DNA of 64,000 bases from G965220205 sp965220205 (GTDB lineage Bacteria > Chloroflexota > Dehalococcoidia > Lucifugimonadales > Australimonadaceae): contig OZ244812.1 of NCBI GenBank assembly GCA_965220205.1, forward strand, positions 2,790,001-2,854,000. The letters are read 5' to 3'. The position numbers and the translations under genes were made by a program. Under the pieces are notes generated by a model. The model had not been told where the DNA came from. It did not search any database and saw only the letters and a list, made by a program, of their open reading frames with translations. Shown here piece after piece: positions 8,376 through 18,117 of this stretch. The number at the start of each line of letters is the position of its first letter. Position 1 is the first letter of the stretch.

Positions 8376-9131
8376 CTAGGTCCCCAGGTAAGCCTCGATC
8401 ACCTCTTCGCTGCCTAGCACTTCGTTCACGTTCCCTTCCGCCAGGAGGGCGCCGCTGTCCAGCACGACGATACGGTCGGGCAGTTCTCGGACGATGTCCA
8501 TGTTGTGGGAGATAAAGACCAGGGTGCGGCCATCAGCCCGCATCTCCTTCATGATCTCCTTGACCGGCTCGATCATGTGCGGGAAGAGTCCGGCGAACGG
8601 CTCGTCGAACAGGTAGGTGTTGACGTCCAACGCTATGGCCCGGCCGATTTCCAGCAGCTTGCGCTGACCGTAGGACAGGTCCATCGCAAGGGAGCGTCGC
8701 TTCTCCCACATCCCGACCTTTTCCAGGACCCGCTGCGCCTTCTCTCGATGGGCGGAGCCCGTGCGCTCCATCATGGCGGGGAAGAGCCGGCGTTCGGTCA
8801 GGACGACCATGATGTTGTCCCACACGCTGATCTGGTCGAAGAGCCTCACCTCTTGGAAAGTTCGCGTCAGGCCGTGGCTGGGCGTCTCATGAGCCTTCAC
8901 GACCCTGAGACCGACGCCGTCGATGATGACCATCCCTCCGTCGAGGGGCAACGTCCCGCTCAGGAGGTTTACCAGAGTCGATTTCCCCGAGCCGTTGGGG
9001 CCGACGATGCTGGTCGTCTTCCCTCGTGGAATGGAGAGGCTGAGCCGGTCGATGGCCTGAACGGCGCCGAAGCGCTTCGAGATGGAGTCTGTCTCCAGGG
9101 CGAAGGGGCCGGGGCCATCGGCTGCGCTCAT
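8376..9131 (-). CDS. livG: Branched-chain amino-acid ABC transporter, ATP-binding protein LivG
   Basis: ABC ATPase of 251 residues and partner of LivF. Walker A GPNGSGKST is at residues 44-52; a LSYGQRKLLEIGRA signature is followed by the Walker B region (NTYLFDEPFAGL) and VFISHNMD. The C-terminal GNVNEVLGSEEVIEAYLG is the LivG-type tail. Its ATG overlaps the livM stop by 4 bases (ATGA), indicating translational coupling. Confidence 0.9.
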   Translation of the reverse strand: MSAADGPGPFALETDSISKRFGAVQAIDRLSLSIPRGKTTSIVGPNGSGKSTLVNLLSGTLPLDGGMVIIDGVGLRVVKAHETPSHGLTRTFQEVRLFDQISVWDNIMVVLTERRLFPAMMERTGSAHREKAQRVLEKVGMWEKRRSLAMDLSYGQRKLLEIGRAIALDVNTYLFDEPFAGLFPHMIEPVKEIMKEMRADGRTLVFISHNMDIVRELPDRIVVLDSGALLAEGNVNEVLGSEEVIEAYLGT

Positions 9132-10171
9132 AGCCTGTACCTCCCCACCAGTCCTTGCGGCCGGAACAGCATCAGCAGCACTAAGAGTATGCCGAGGACC
9201 ACCTGACGCGCTTGACCCACGTGCTCCGCAGGCAGTAGGGGCAGGAAGCGCATTCCCTCCTCCAGCAGCACGAAGGCCATCGCGCCGAGAAGGGAGCCCC
9301 AGATCGAGGCCAGCCCTCCGAGAATCACGATGGACACCAGGAGGATCGATTCGAGCAGGATGAAGGAGTTAGGATCGATGAAGCTGGTCCAGCTGCTGAA
9401 CAGGCCGCCTGCCAGCCCCGCCATCATGGCCGAGACGACCCATATCGCCAGCTTGTAATGCGTCGCCTGGTAGCCGAAAACCTCGATGGCCTGCTCATCC
9501 TCCCGGATAGCGGTAAGCACTCGGCCGAACGAAGAGGTCACGATGAGCCACGAGACCAGGGTAACCAGGGCGAGGAAGACGAGGGCTAGGAGTAGGAACT
9601 CCCACTCGCCGTCGAACACCCACGCGCCTATCTGCGGTCTGGGAATCTCGTGAATGCCGAAGGCTCCCCTCGTGACGCTTCCCCAGTTCAAGAAGACGTT
9701 GTACGAGATGATGGCGAAACCGAAGGAGACGAGAACGAAGATGTCGTCGCGGAACCGGTTGAACACGCCCCCCGCCGCGAGGGCGACGAGTCCGGCCAAT
9801 AGTACGCTGACCGGGAGCGCGGCGAAGAAGGGCAAGCCGTATGTGGGGATGGCCTCGGTGCGCAGCTGCTCGTAGGCCTGGTCCGAGCTGAGGATGGCCA
9901 TCGCGTAGGCGCCGATGCCGAAGAAGCCTATGTGCCCCACCGACAGCAGGCCGGTGAACCCGACGACCAGGTTCAGGCTGACGGCCAATATCGCCCAGAT
10001 GGCGAAGACGGCGCCCACGGTTGCGGCGAACCCGACTCCTTGCCATAGCATGAAGGCGATTGCCCAGGTGATGATCAGCAGGTTCGCCCACAACTCCACG
10101 TTGCCCTTGCCGGACCGCAAGAGCTCGCGAGGGTTGCGCGCCAGTCTGCCCAGGCCTCTGTTCGTTTGCAC
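9128..10171 (-). CDS. livM: Branched-chain amino-acid ABC transporter permease LivM
   Basis: Permease of 347 residues with about nine hydrophobic segments. The LivM signature region is NLVVGFTGLLSVGHIGFFGIGAYAMAIL, followed by the cytoplasmic EAA-like loop SFGRVLTAIREDEQAIEVFGY and a C-terminal FRPQGLVGRYRL. It forms the heteromeric channel with LivH. It starts 3 bases after the livH stop and overlaps livG at its end. Confidence 0.9.
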   Translation of the reverse strand: MQTNRGLGRLARNPRELLRSGKGNVELWANLLIITWAIAFMLWQGVGFAATVGAVFAIWAILAVSLNLVVGFTGLLSVGHIGFFGIGAYAMAILSSDQAYEQLRTEAIPTYGLPFFAALPVSVLLAGLVALAAGGVFNRFRDDIFVLVSFGFAIISYNVFLNWGSVTRGAFGIHEIPRPQIGAWVFDGEWEFLLLALVFLALVTLVSWLIVTSSFGRVLTAIREDEQAIEVFGYQATHYKLAIWVVSAMMAGLAGGLFSSWTSFIDPNSFILLESILLVSIVILGGLASIWGSLLGAMAFVLLEEGMRFLPLLPAEHVGQARQVVLGILLVLLMLFRPQGLVGRYRL

Positions 10172-10174
10172 GGC

Positions 10175-11554
10175 CTACTTCCTCGGCAACAGACCTTTGG
10201 GCCAGAACGAAAGGAAGAGGACCAGGAGTATGAAGGAGATGGCGTCCTTCCACGCGCCGGCCAAGTCCCAGATGCCGAACTGCTCGACCATGCCTAAGGC
10301 GAAGCCCCCGACGAGCGCGCCGTAGAGGTTCCCAATGCCTCCGACCACGGAGGATATCCAGCCCTTCAGCAATAGCAGCAGGCCCATCCTGGGCTGAATC
10401 GCGGTGTCGTGGCCGCTCAGCAGCCCGGCTAGGGCCGCATACACCGCGCCGATGAAAAACACCATGGCGATGACGACGGTGGTGTTTATCCCCACTACCT
10501 TCGCCACCTCTTCGTCGTCGCCGATGGCGCGCACCTCCTTGCCGAAGGTGGTCTTCTTGAGGAGGAGCAGCAAGGCCGCGAACCCGACGAGCGCGACGCC
10601 TATCGTGAAGACGTTGAATCCCTTGATGAACGCTCCGCCGATGGTCCAAGGGTCGCTGCCGAAGGCCTGCGGAAGCGGGCGGGGGGCGCTCTGGAAGACG
10701 ATGCTGGTGAACGCGGTGATGCTCAGCAGGATGCCGAGAGAGGCGACGAGCATGACCAGCGGCGATCTTGCTTGCCGGCGCATGCGCGCGTACAGGCCCC
10801 TGTAGAGGGCCAGGCCGACCGACCCCGCCAGCAGGCACGACACTCCCCAGCTCAGGTAGAGCTTCGACCCGGGAGCGTCCGTAATGAGGACTGCGCAGTA
10901 CGCTCCCAAGAGCGCCGCCGCCGGGGCGATAAGGAAGAGCGGCGCGAGGCCGCCGGCCGACGAAAGGCGTCGATAGCCCCGGTGGAGCGTCAGGCCCGTC
11001 CCCGTCGCAACCAGCACGCCAACCGCTGGACTTAGCACGACGTTCAGCTCGTCCGGGAAGGAGAGGACAACCCCCATGTAAGCGCCTGCGCCCGCAGCCA
11101 GGAGGCCTCCGTTACAGAGCAATGCGACGTGATTGAAACGGCGCCGGAGCCTGGGGTAGAGGCCAACGTGGAGAGCCCACGCGGTCACTCCGGCGATCAC
11201 CGCGGCAAACACAATGTTGACGTAGAGGTTGTTGACCTCGTACTGGCCGCCCAGAACCTGCTGAGACCTCAGATAGAAGACGCCGTAGGCGCCCATGGCG
11301 GCGGCCGCGCCGTAGTACATATCGAAGAACCAGACAGTGCTGTAGACGAGGGTGAACCCCATCGCCAGCAGAGCGTATACGGCGCCGACGGACAGGCCGT
11401 TGAAGGCGAACTGTAGGGCTTGTTCCGAGGACTGACTGGTCTTCCAGCCAACGTAGGCGAAGACCGCTACGGCCAGTACGATCGCTAGGAGCTGGGAGCC
11501 CGAGGACGGGAAGCCTCTCGCCAGACGGGCCCGGTCGCTGAGGCGTCTAAGCAA
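10175..11554 (-). CDS. livH: Branched-chain amino-acid ABC transporter permease LivH, enlarged
   Basis: Permease of 459 residues when read from the TTG at 11554, which has GAGGAGGGG about 6 bases upstream. Known LivH proteins are about 290-310 residues. Canonical N-terminal sequence (FNGLSVGAVYALLAMGFTLVYSTV, residues 51-74) and C-terminal sequence (SPLVMLVASLGILL, KEVRAIGDDEEVAKVVGI, GGIGNLYGALVGG) are present. Residues of about 140-260 are extra and carry three to four hydrophobic segments. The motifs GLYPRLRRR and GLYARMRRQ bracket the extra part, suggesting internal duplication. A farther upstream start would run into livK and gives Arg-rich nonsense. Confidence 0.85.
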   Translation of the reverse strand: MLRRLSDRARLARGFPSSGSQLLAIVLAVAVFAYVGWKTSQSSEQALQFAFNGLSVGAVYALLAMGFTLVYSTVWFFDMYYGAAAAMGAYGVFYLRSQQVLGGQYEVNNLYVNIVFAAVIAGVTAWALHVGLYPRLRRRFNHVALLCNGGLLAAGAGAYMGVVLSFPDELNVVLSPAVGVLVATGTGLTLHRGYRRLSSAGGLAPLFLIAPAAALLGAYCAVLITDAPGSKLYLSWGVSCLLAGSVGLALYRGLYARMRRQARSPLVMLVASLGILLSITAFTSIVFQSAPRPLPQAFGSDPWTIGGAFIKGFNVFTIGVALVGFAALLLLLKKTTFGKEVRAIGDDEEVAKVVGINTTVVIAMVFFIGAVYAALAGLLSGHDTAIQPRMGLLLLLKGWISSVVGGIGNLYGALVGGFALGMVEQFGIWDLAGAWKDAISFILLVLFLSFWPKGLLPRK

Positions 11555-11572
11555 GTGGAACCCCTCCTCGGT

Positions 11573-11593
11573 CCTCTCCGCAAACGGGAGAGG
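11573..11593 (-). terminator. Hairpin between livK and livH
   Basis: CCTCTCC and GGAGAGG form a 7-bp stem around a 7-base loop in the 56-base gap between livK and livH. Hairpins here in liv operons commonly lower expression downstream of the binding-protein gene, by partial termination or mRNA stabilisation. There is no T-run, so attenuation or RNA processing is more likely than full termination. Confidence 0.4.
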
Positions 11594-11610
11594 AGGCCCC
11601 GCAAGCGCGC

Positions 11611-12789
11611 CTACCCAGCCGGAGCGCCGCCCAAGACCTTGTAGCCAAAGTTGGCCTCGGTCCTCTCGGCCGCCGGCAGGACCTCTACGACCAGATTGGT
11701 GAGCCCCACGACCTCGCCCTGCTCGTCGAAGCTGTAGTTGTCTCCGATGCTTCCGCTCCAGGTGATCTCGTACAGGCAGTCTCTGAACCCGTCCGCGTCC
11801 TGGTCGTCGTCGGTCTTCTCCAAGCACTCGGCGGCGATGTAGACATCGTCATAGGCGGAGCCGATGTACCAAGGCAGCGTGACGTAGTCGTAACGTTCCC
11901 TGAAGTTGGTGAGGACTTCTTGGGCCTTGGAGTTGCCCGGGTCGAGGTCGGCGATGATGGCCTTCAGGCCTGTGGCGGCGTCGCCTGCCACTTCCAGGGC
12001 CGTCGCCCCAACCGGCACGACCTCGGAGTAGAGCCGGCCCTCGTAGCCCAGCTCACGTATCTGTTTGACGACCGTCCCGCCGGCGAACTCCGACTGGGAG
12101 GCGATGTGGACGGCGTCCGGGTTCGCGCTGAGGAGCTTGGTCAGTTGGCTCCTAAAGTCCGTGGCGTCGGAGGTGTACCGCTCTTGGGCCGCCACCTGGC
12201 CGCCCCGTTCCTCGAATTGCGCGACCGTACTCTGCAGCACGCCCTCGGCGTAGTCGGTCGTCTCGGTGATGGTCGCCAGGGTGCGGACGCCGTCAGCCCA
12301 CATGACGTTTCCGGTGTCGACGCCGAGCTGAGCGTCGCTCATCGACGTCCGGAATATGTAGTCCCCGGCGTTGGCGATGTCCGGGTTGGTCGCCAAGCCC
12401 GAGAAGAGGACCACTCCATCGTCTTCGGCCAGGGGCGCCGCGCCCAGCATGGCCCCGCTACAGGAGGTGCCGAGGATGATCTTCACGCCATCCACGTCAG
12501 TGAGCTTGTTGTACGCCGTGATCGAGTCTTGGGCGTTGCACTTCGAGTCTTCGACCACGAGCTCCAGCATTCGCCCGTTGACGCCGCCTGCGGCGTTGAT
12601 CTCATCCACGGCCAGCTCCTTGGCCTGGATGGCCACGGTCCCATAGGTTTCTCCGGGGCCCGTGGCGGATTCCATCACCCCTATCTTGAAAGTGTCCTCC
12701 TCATCGTCGCCATCACAAGCGGCTGTCAGTGACGCTACCAGAGCCAGCAACATGAGCGGGATCAACCACTTTCCGGGTAGGGCTCGCAT
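11611..12789 (-). CDS. livK: Branched-chain amino-acid ABC transporter, substrate-binding lipoprotein LivK
   Basis: Lipoprotein of 392 residues. The N-terminus MRALPGKWLIPLMLLALVAS is followed by a lipobox, LTAAC, so the mature protein would be anchored by Cys outside the membrane. The type I periplasmic-binding family pattern follows: FKIGVMESATGPGETYG, then AVDEINAAGGVNGRMLELVVEDSK and IILGTSCSGAMLG. I chose the ATG at 12789, preceded by GGAAGGTGG, over an upstream start at 12855. It is the first gene of livKHMGF and determines specificity. Confidence 0.9.
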   Translation of the reverse strand: MRALPGKWLIPLMLLALVASLTAACDGDDEEDTFKIGVMESATGPGETYGTVAIQAKELAVDEINAAGGVNGRMLELVVEDSKCNAQDSITAYNKLTDVDGVKIILGTSCSGAMLGAAPLAEDDGVVLFSGLATNPDIANAGDYIFRTSMSDAQLGVDTGNVMWADGVRTLATITETTDYAEGVLQSTVAQFEERGGQVAAQERYTSDATDFRSQLTKLLSANPDAVHIASQSEFAGGTVVKQIRELGYEGRLYSEVVPVGATALEVAGDAATGLKAIIADLDPGNSKAQEVLTNFRERYDYVTLPWYIGSAYDDVYIAAECLEKTDDDQDADGFRDCLYEITWSGSIGDNYSFDEQGEVVGLTNLVVEVLPAAERTEANFGYKVLGGAPAG

Positions 12790-12873
12790 GACGTCCACCT
12801 TCCAAGGAGTGTTCCACAAATCAAGGGCCGACAACTGAGAATCTAGTACGTTCAAACCTCCGAGTCAAAGTCC

Positions 12874-13014
12874 TACGGCGCCCGATGCGGCCGGATTAGG
12901 CTCGTTGAGCGCCGTCCGACGGCCGATGGGCGTTGAGGCGGCGCCGACGAGCAGAAGGACGATGATGACGCCCGAGCGGCGCAGGGAATAGGAGAGACGT
13001 CCGTCCGAGTTCAT
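12874..13014 (-). CDS. Possible 46-residue membrane peptide overlapping the serpin stop
   Basis: A small frame begins with an ATG that overlaps the serpin stop (ATGA, 13014-13011) and reads MNSDGRLSYSLRRSG, then a hydrophobic run VIIVLLLVGAAS and a short tail, ending with TAG at 12874-12876. Overlap and a single membrane-like segment favour a real coupled peptide; short length and lack of any recognised family argue against. There is no other gene in the 221 bases between the serpin and livK. Confidence 0.2.
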
Positions 13015-14540
13015 CCCGACTGCTCTAGCTCTACTACGCGCCCGACAAACAGGACAGCGTCCGTCGCGCGGTCCCGCACCAGGAAGACGAAGGGCCGGTC
13101 AATGGTGAGCGCTATCGGCGGCTCGGGTTCCACCGACTTGGGGATGCCCACTATCACAGCAGTGGCTGCTGCGGCCTCCGTCCCCGCTTCGTCAACCGAC
13201 ACGAACGCCTGATGGACGACGTTCTTGATCAGCAAGCACTCATCGTCTCCGGCAAGACAAGACGTCCCGTCCATCCCCGAGAAGTCGGCGGCCTTCTCGT
13301 CGAAGGCGTTCGGCATTCCCATCGCTTTGAGCGTATCGGCGAGGCTGAAGGCGGCTTCCACCTCGAACTTCGGCATGGTCAACAGGACTGGCCGGGTTTC
13401 CAGGTCCTTCAGGACCTCGTCGACCACGGTGGAGTCCAACGACCCTTCGAACTCGTGGAACCGCCCCTCGTCGGGAAGCAGGATGGTCATGGACATCTCG
13501 CCGCCGTCGTACAACAGTTCCACGGCTTGGAGGCCGTTGTCGCGCGCGTAGCCGAATCTCCCTTCCTGCCGCATCATCGGCGCTTCGGTTTCGCCGCCGC
13601 CCAGCGGGTGGAAGGGACGGTGGGCCGTGGCCCGCTCGTCGAAGGGCAGCTGCCACGCCGCGTTGAAGTAGATGGCGTTGGCGAGCACCAGTCTCGTCTC
13701 GGCGTCTATCGCGCGGGGCGGGATCAGCTGCTCGATCTGGTCCTCTGTCGCTTCGGCGACCCAGTCGTTTATCCGGACGCGCGCTTCTTCCGGAGCGCGT
13801 CGGAAGTCCGCCCGCCTGACTTCGCTCCCGTACTGCTCGGCCAGGACGTCCAAGAACGCCGCGAAGAACTCGTGGCCCTCCTGGCCCCAGACGGCGTTGG
13901 CGATGTTCAGCCGGAATTCGCCGTCATCCTGGCCCGCTGCCCCTCCGCCTCGGGAAGCGAGTGCAAGGTCCAGGGCGTTGAAAGCGGGGTGCAGCCGGTC
14001 CTGAGGAAGGTCGAAGCGGAGCGTATCCGCCATCTGGCGCTCCGTCTCGCCCTTGGCCCCTGCGTAAGTCATGGCGAGAGCTAGGGAGACGCTGTAGGGG
14101 GAGTAGAAGAGGTTGCCTTCTCCCTGCGCGAGGGCGCGGTACAGGTCGAAGGCGAAGGCCGTGTTTCCGTGGGTGAGGTCGGTCAGCTCCGGTCCTGTCG
14201 CTCCCGGCGACGCGGCCCGGGTCTTGGTAGAGCGCAACGCCATGAGCGCCGCGGGGAAGGGCGCCGGCGAGACCTCGTCGGGAGTCGCGGTAGGTTGCGG
14301 AGTGGGAGTCGCGTGCGAGGGGTCGGGTCGCTCGACGCCGGGAGTCGGGGCGAAGGTAGGGGTGAAGGTTGGAGGAGGAGCGGGCCAGGTTGCAGGCGAT
14401 TCTGTGCCGTCGGCCTCCGTTGTAGGCGTGGGCGTCGCGTCACATCCGGCCTGCCCCAATGACAGCGCGGCCGACAGAAGCAGGAGAGCAGGCAGCTTGA
14501 TGTGAAAGAGGAGTCTTCTTGTTCCGAACACGCCGATCAC
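13011..14540 (-). CDS. Serpin family protease inhibitor, lipoprotein form
   Basis: Protein of 509 residues. It starts at GTG 14540 with GGAG about 8 bases upstream; the N-terminus is hydrophobic (LPALLLLSAALSLGQAGC) with a plausible lipobox Cys, then a Pro/Thr-rich linker of about 100 residues, then a full serpin fold (NTAFAFDLYRAL, NLFYSPYSVSLALAMTYAGAKGET, LVLANAIYFNAAW, FDERAT, MTILLPDE). The reactive-loop hinge is EAGTEAAAATAVIVG, rich in small residues as in inhibitory serpins, followed by RPFVFLVRDRATDAVLFVGRV. Serpins trap serine or cysteine proteases. The outside-anchored form would protect the cell surface from exoproteases. The predicted scissile region is near VGIPKS; the P1 residue is uncertain. 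Confidence 0.9.
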   Translation of the reverse strand: MIGVFGTRRLLFHIKLPALLLLSAALSLGQAGCDATPTPTTEADGTESPATWPAPPPTFTPTFAPTPGVERPDPSHATPTPQPTATPDEVSPAPFPAALMALRSTKTRAASPGATGPELTDLTHGNTAFAFDLYRALAQGEGNLFYSPYSVSLALAMTYAGAKGETERQMADTLRFDLPQDRLHPAFNALDLALASRGGGAAGQDDGEFRLNIANAVWGQEGHEFFAAFLDVLAEQYGSEVRRADFRRAPEEARVRINDWVAEATEDQIEQLIPPRAIDAETRLVLANAIYFNAAWQLPFDERATAHRPFHPLGGGETEAPMMRQEGRFGYARDNGLQAVELLYDGGEMSMTILLPDEGRFHEFEGSLDSTVVDEVLKDLETRPVLLTMPKFEVEAAFSLADTLKAMGMPNAFDEKAADFSGMDGTSCLAGDDECLLIKNVVHQAFVSVDEAGTEAAAATAVIVGIPKSVEPEPPIALTIDRPFVFLVRDRATDAVLFVGRVVELEQSG

Positions 14541-14904
14541 CTCTAGCTCCAGGAGACGGTTTAGAACGTCAGCGAACCCGAGAGACTTCGTGCCGGGGCA
14601 GGACGGGGAGCGCCACCCGCCGCTCCTTGCAGTATTTCGTACTACGTTTCTTTCAGCCAGGGGGTTTCCGCGCATGCCTCGTTCATGTCGCCGACCGCAG
14701 CTGGTCCGCCCAAGACGATGACCTGATGTTGGAGCCAGCGCGGAAGAGCATGGCAGGGGCGGAGACGCGGACGACGCCAATACGGAGGAACGCGGAGAGA
14801 GTTGGTCGGCGCTGAATGCTGATCAGTAGGCAGCAGGGGAGGCCATCGCACAGGCGGCTTCACCTGCTCGTCCGTGCCCAACGACCCTTATCGAACTGTG
14901 TCTG
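14541..14904. other. Intergenic region upstream of the serpin, no gene seen
   Basis: The stretch of 364 bases between the serpin start and the coxE-like stop contains open frames only in shadow composition. It should hold the serpin promoter; I could not identify convincing -35/-10 boxes or a hairpin. Confidence 0.5.
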
Positions 14905-16210
14905 CTAGGCCTGCTCGACCGGCGTCCCGCGACCCCACATCGGATGGCGGAACGTAGGGTTCGCGCCGGCGTGCCATGAGCGCTGGCTTGACCCGGCCGC
15001 CGGCGGCCCCGCCTCTGCTGCGCGTTGGGCCTGCTGCTGGCGCGCCGGCCGGCTCGACGGCAAGCTGTTCAGGTAGAGCGCTAGGTCCAACAGCGCGGCT
15101 AGGTTGTTCACCGGCAGCAGATCGTCGATGTACGGCGCGGCGGCTTGCATTCCCTGTGTCAATGGCTCGTAGTCCTCGCTGCCCGCCAGCGGGTTCAGCC
15201 AGATGAGGCGGTTGCAGCTCCGCTGCAACCGCGCCATCTCGCGGCCAAGCATCTCCGGCTCGCCCCGGTCCCACCCGTCCGACACGATGAGGACGACGGA
15301 CCCCCAGCCAAGGGTCCTCCGTGCCCACCTGAAGTTGAACTCCTTGAGGACTTCGCCGATGCGCGTCCCGCCCGACCAATCGGGAACGGCCCTGGCGACC
15401 TCCGCGACTGCCCGATCGATGTCCCGCTGGCCCAAGTGCTTCGTCACTCGCGTAAGCCGCGTCGCGAACAAGAACGCCTCGACTTGGTTGTCCAAGCCTC
15501 CGTATAGGCTATGAATGAAGTGGAGCAGCATCCGCGTATACCGTTCCATCGAGCCGCTCATGTCGCAGACAACCACCAACCTACGCGGCTTCTCCTTCCG
15601 CACGCGGCGCGTCAGGCGCACCAGCTCGCCCCCGAACTGAGCGTTCTCCCGCAGCGTCCGGCGCAGGTCGAGCCCCGGCCCTCTTCCCGGCTGCTTGCGG
15701 CGCGTGCGCCTTACACCGGGGCGCCACTGCAACTCGGTGAGCAGCTGCCTCGCCTGCAACGCCTCCTCCGGCGTGAACTCCGCGAAATCCTTCGTCCGCA
15801 ACACCTCCCGGGCGCTGAACGTCCGGGTCAGCTCGATTCGGTCGAGACCCTCCTCGGATCCGGCGTCGCCCTCGTCAGAGCCATCCGGCGACCGGCCCGG
15901 CGGAGGCGGACCAGCCTCGATCCTGCGATACCGGCGCTGCTCGCCCATAGAGCGCAAGTCCATCGTGGACGTAGGGTCCTTGCGCTGTCGCCAGAACACG
16001 TCGAACGCCTCGTCGAACACGGGAAGGTCGTCTCTTCGATGCACGAGCAGAGTCCGCAGCGCCGACCGGACGTCGGTCCGGCGGGAGACGCCGATGTCCT
16101 CGAGCACGCGGATGGCGTCCAACATCCTTCCGACGTGGACGTCGAGTCCGAGCCGCCTGAGCAAGCGCCCGAACAGTAGGAGATTGTCGAGGATGTGGCC
16201 GGCTTCCGCG

Positions 16211-16218
<8 letters not shown>
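14905..16218 (-). CDS. coxE: VWA-domain protein, CoxE-like
   Basis: Protein of 437 residues. The C-terminal half is a von Willebrand A domain with the MIDAS motif D-M-S-G-S-M after RRLVVVCD; the N-terminal half has the CoxE pattern (LLLFGRLLRRLGLDVHVGRMLDAI, DLPVFDEAFDVFWR). CoxE works with the MoxR-type ATPase CoxD in maturation of CO-dehydrogenase-type molybdenum hydroxylases, where the pair helps build the active-site metal-sulfur centre. The start ATG overlaps the preceding ATPase stop by 8 bases. It is the last gene of coxSLMDE. Confidence 0.85.
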
Positions 16219-17149
<931 letters not shown>

Positions 17150-17247
17150 CTTCTGCGTCCTCCGGGGTCGAACGGGGTGGTCTCTTAGACGCGCGAGGGC
17201 AAGCTCGGCTTGCCCTCGCGCCCATTCGTCCGCATGTGAGTCCTGCC

Positions 17248-18114
17248 CTAGCCCGCTCGGGAGCAGGCGATGCCGAGGGCGCGGCGCAGGTAGACCGCCG
17301 CCATGGCCTTCCGGTACTCGGCGGAGGCGAAGATGTCGCCGACCGCCTCTCCGCCGAAGTCTCCCGCGACCACTGCCGCGGCGGCGTCGAGCGCGCCGTC
17401 GCTCAGGTCCGACCCCGCCAGCGCAGACTCGACGGACGAGGCCCTGGTCGGCGTCGTCTCGACGCCACCGATGACGACGCTTGCCGATGAGCACGTTCCG
17501 CCGTCAACCGAGACGACCGCGGCGGCGCCTACGACTGCGTAGCGTGAGGCTGGATGAGAGAACTTGACGTATGCGGAGCCCGCGCCCGACGGTCCGGAAG
17601 GCACGGATACGCTGGTCAGGATCTCATTCTCTTCGAGCGCGTTCTCCAGAAGGCCTGTGGGGAAGTCGGACGCCGCGATGGTCCGCTCTCCGCCTGGCCC
17701 GGCGACGCTGAATGTCGCGCCCAGCGCTGTCAGCACCGTCGGCAGGTCTGACGCCGGGTCTGCGTGAGACACGTTGCCTCCGATGGTGCCACGGTTTCGC
17801 ACGGCGGGGTCGCCGACGAGCGCGGCCGCCTCGGCCAGCAGCGGGGCGTGCTCCTTCACGAGATCGGACGACGCGATCTCCGCGTGCGTCGTCAGCGCTC
17901 CGATGGACAGCCCGCTGTCGTTGGCGGCGATGCCCTTCAACGCCTCGATGCGCCCGATGTCAACGAGCACGGCGGGCGACGCGAGGCGCAGCTTCATGAG
18001 CGGGATCAGACTGTGACCGCCGGCCAGCACCTTGGCGCCCTCGTTGCCGGAGAGGAGCTGCACCGCCTCGGACACCGAGCTCGCGCGATGGTAGGTCGTT
18101 TGTGCTGCGTACAT
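17248..18114 (-). CDS. coxM: CO dehydrogenase-type FAD-binding medium subunit CoxM
   Basis: Protein of 288 residues with the flavoprotein motifs of the xanthine oxidase family: AGGHSLIPLMKLRLA near residue 32 and TIGGNVSHADPASDLP near residue 110, which contact FAD. The C-terminal CO_deh_flav_C region (YAVVGAAAVV and following) is complete. It passes electrons from the 2Fe-2S subunit to the acceptor. It lies 3 bases downstream of coxL. Confidence 0.9.
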   Translation of the reverse strand: MYAAQTTYHRASSVSEAVQLLSGNEGAKVLAGGHSLIPLMKLRLASPAVLVDIGRIEALKGIAANDSGLSIGALTTHAEIASSDLVKEHAPLLAEAAALVGDPAVRNRGTIGGNVSHADPASDLPTVLTALGATFSVAGPGGERTIAASDFPTGLLENALEENEILTSVSVPSGPSGAGSAYVKFSHPASRYAVVGAAAVVSVDGGTCSSASVVIGGVETTPTRASSVESALAGSDLSDGALDAAAAVVAGDFGGEAVGDIFASAEYRKAMAAVYLRRALGIACSRAG

Positions 18115-18117
18115 GGC

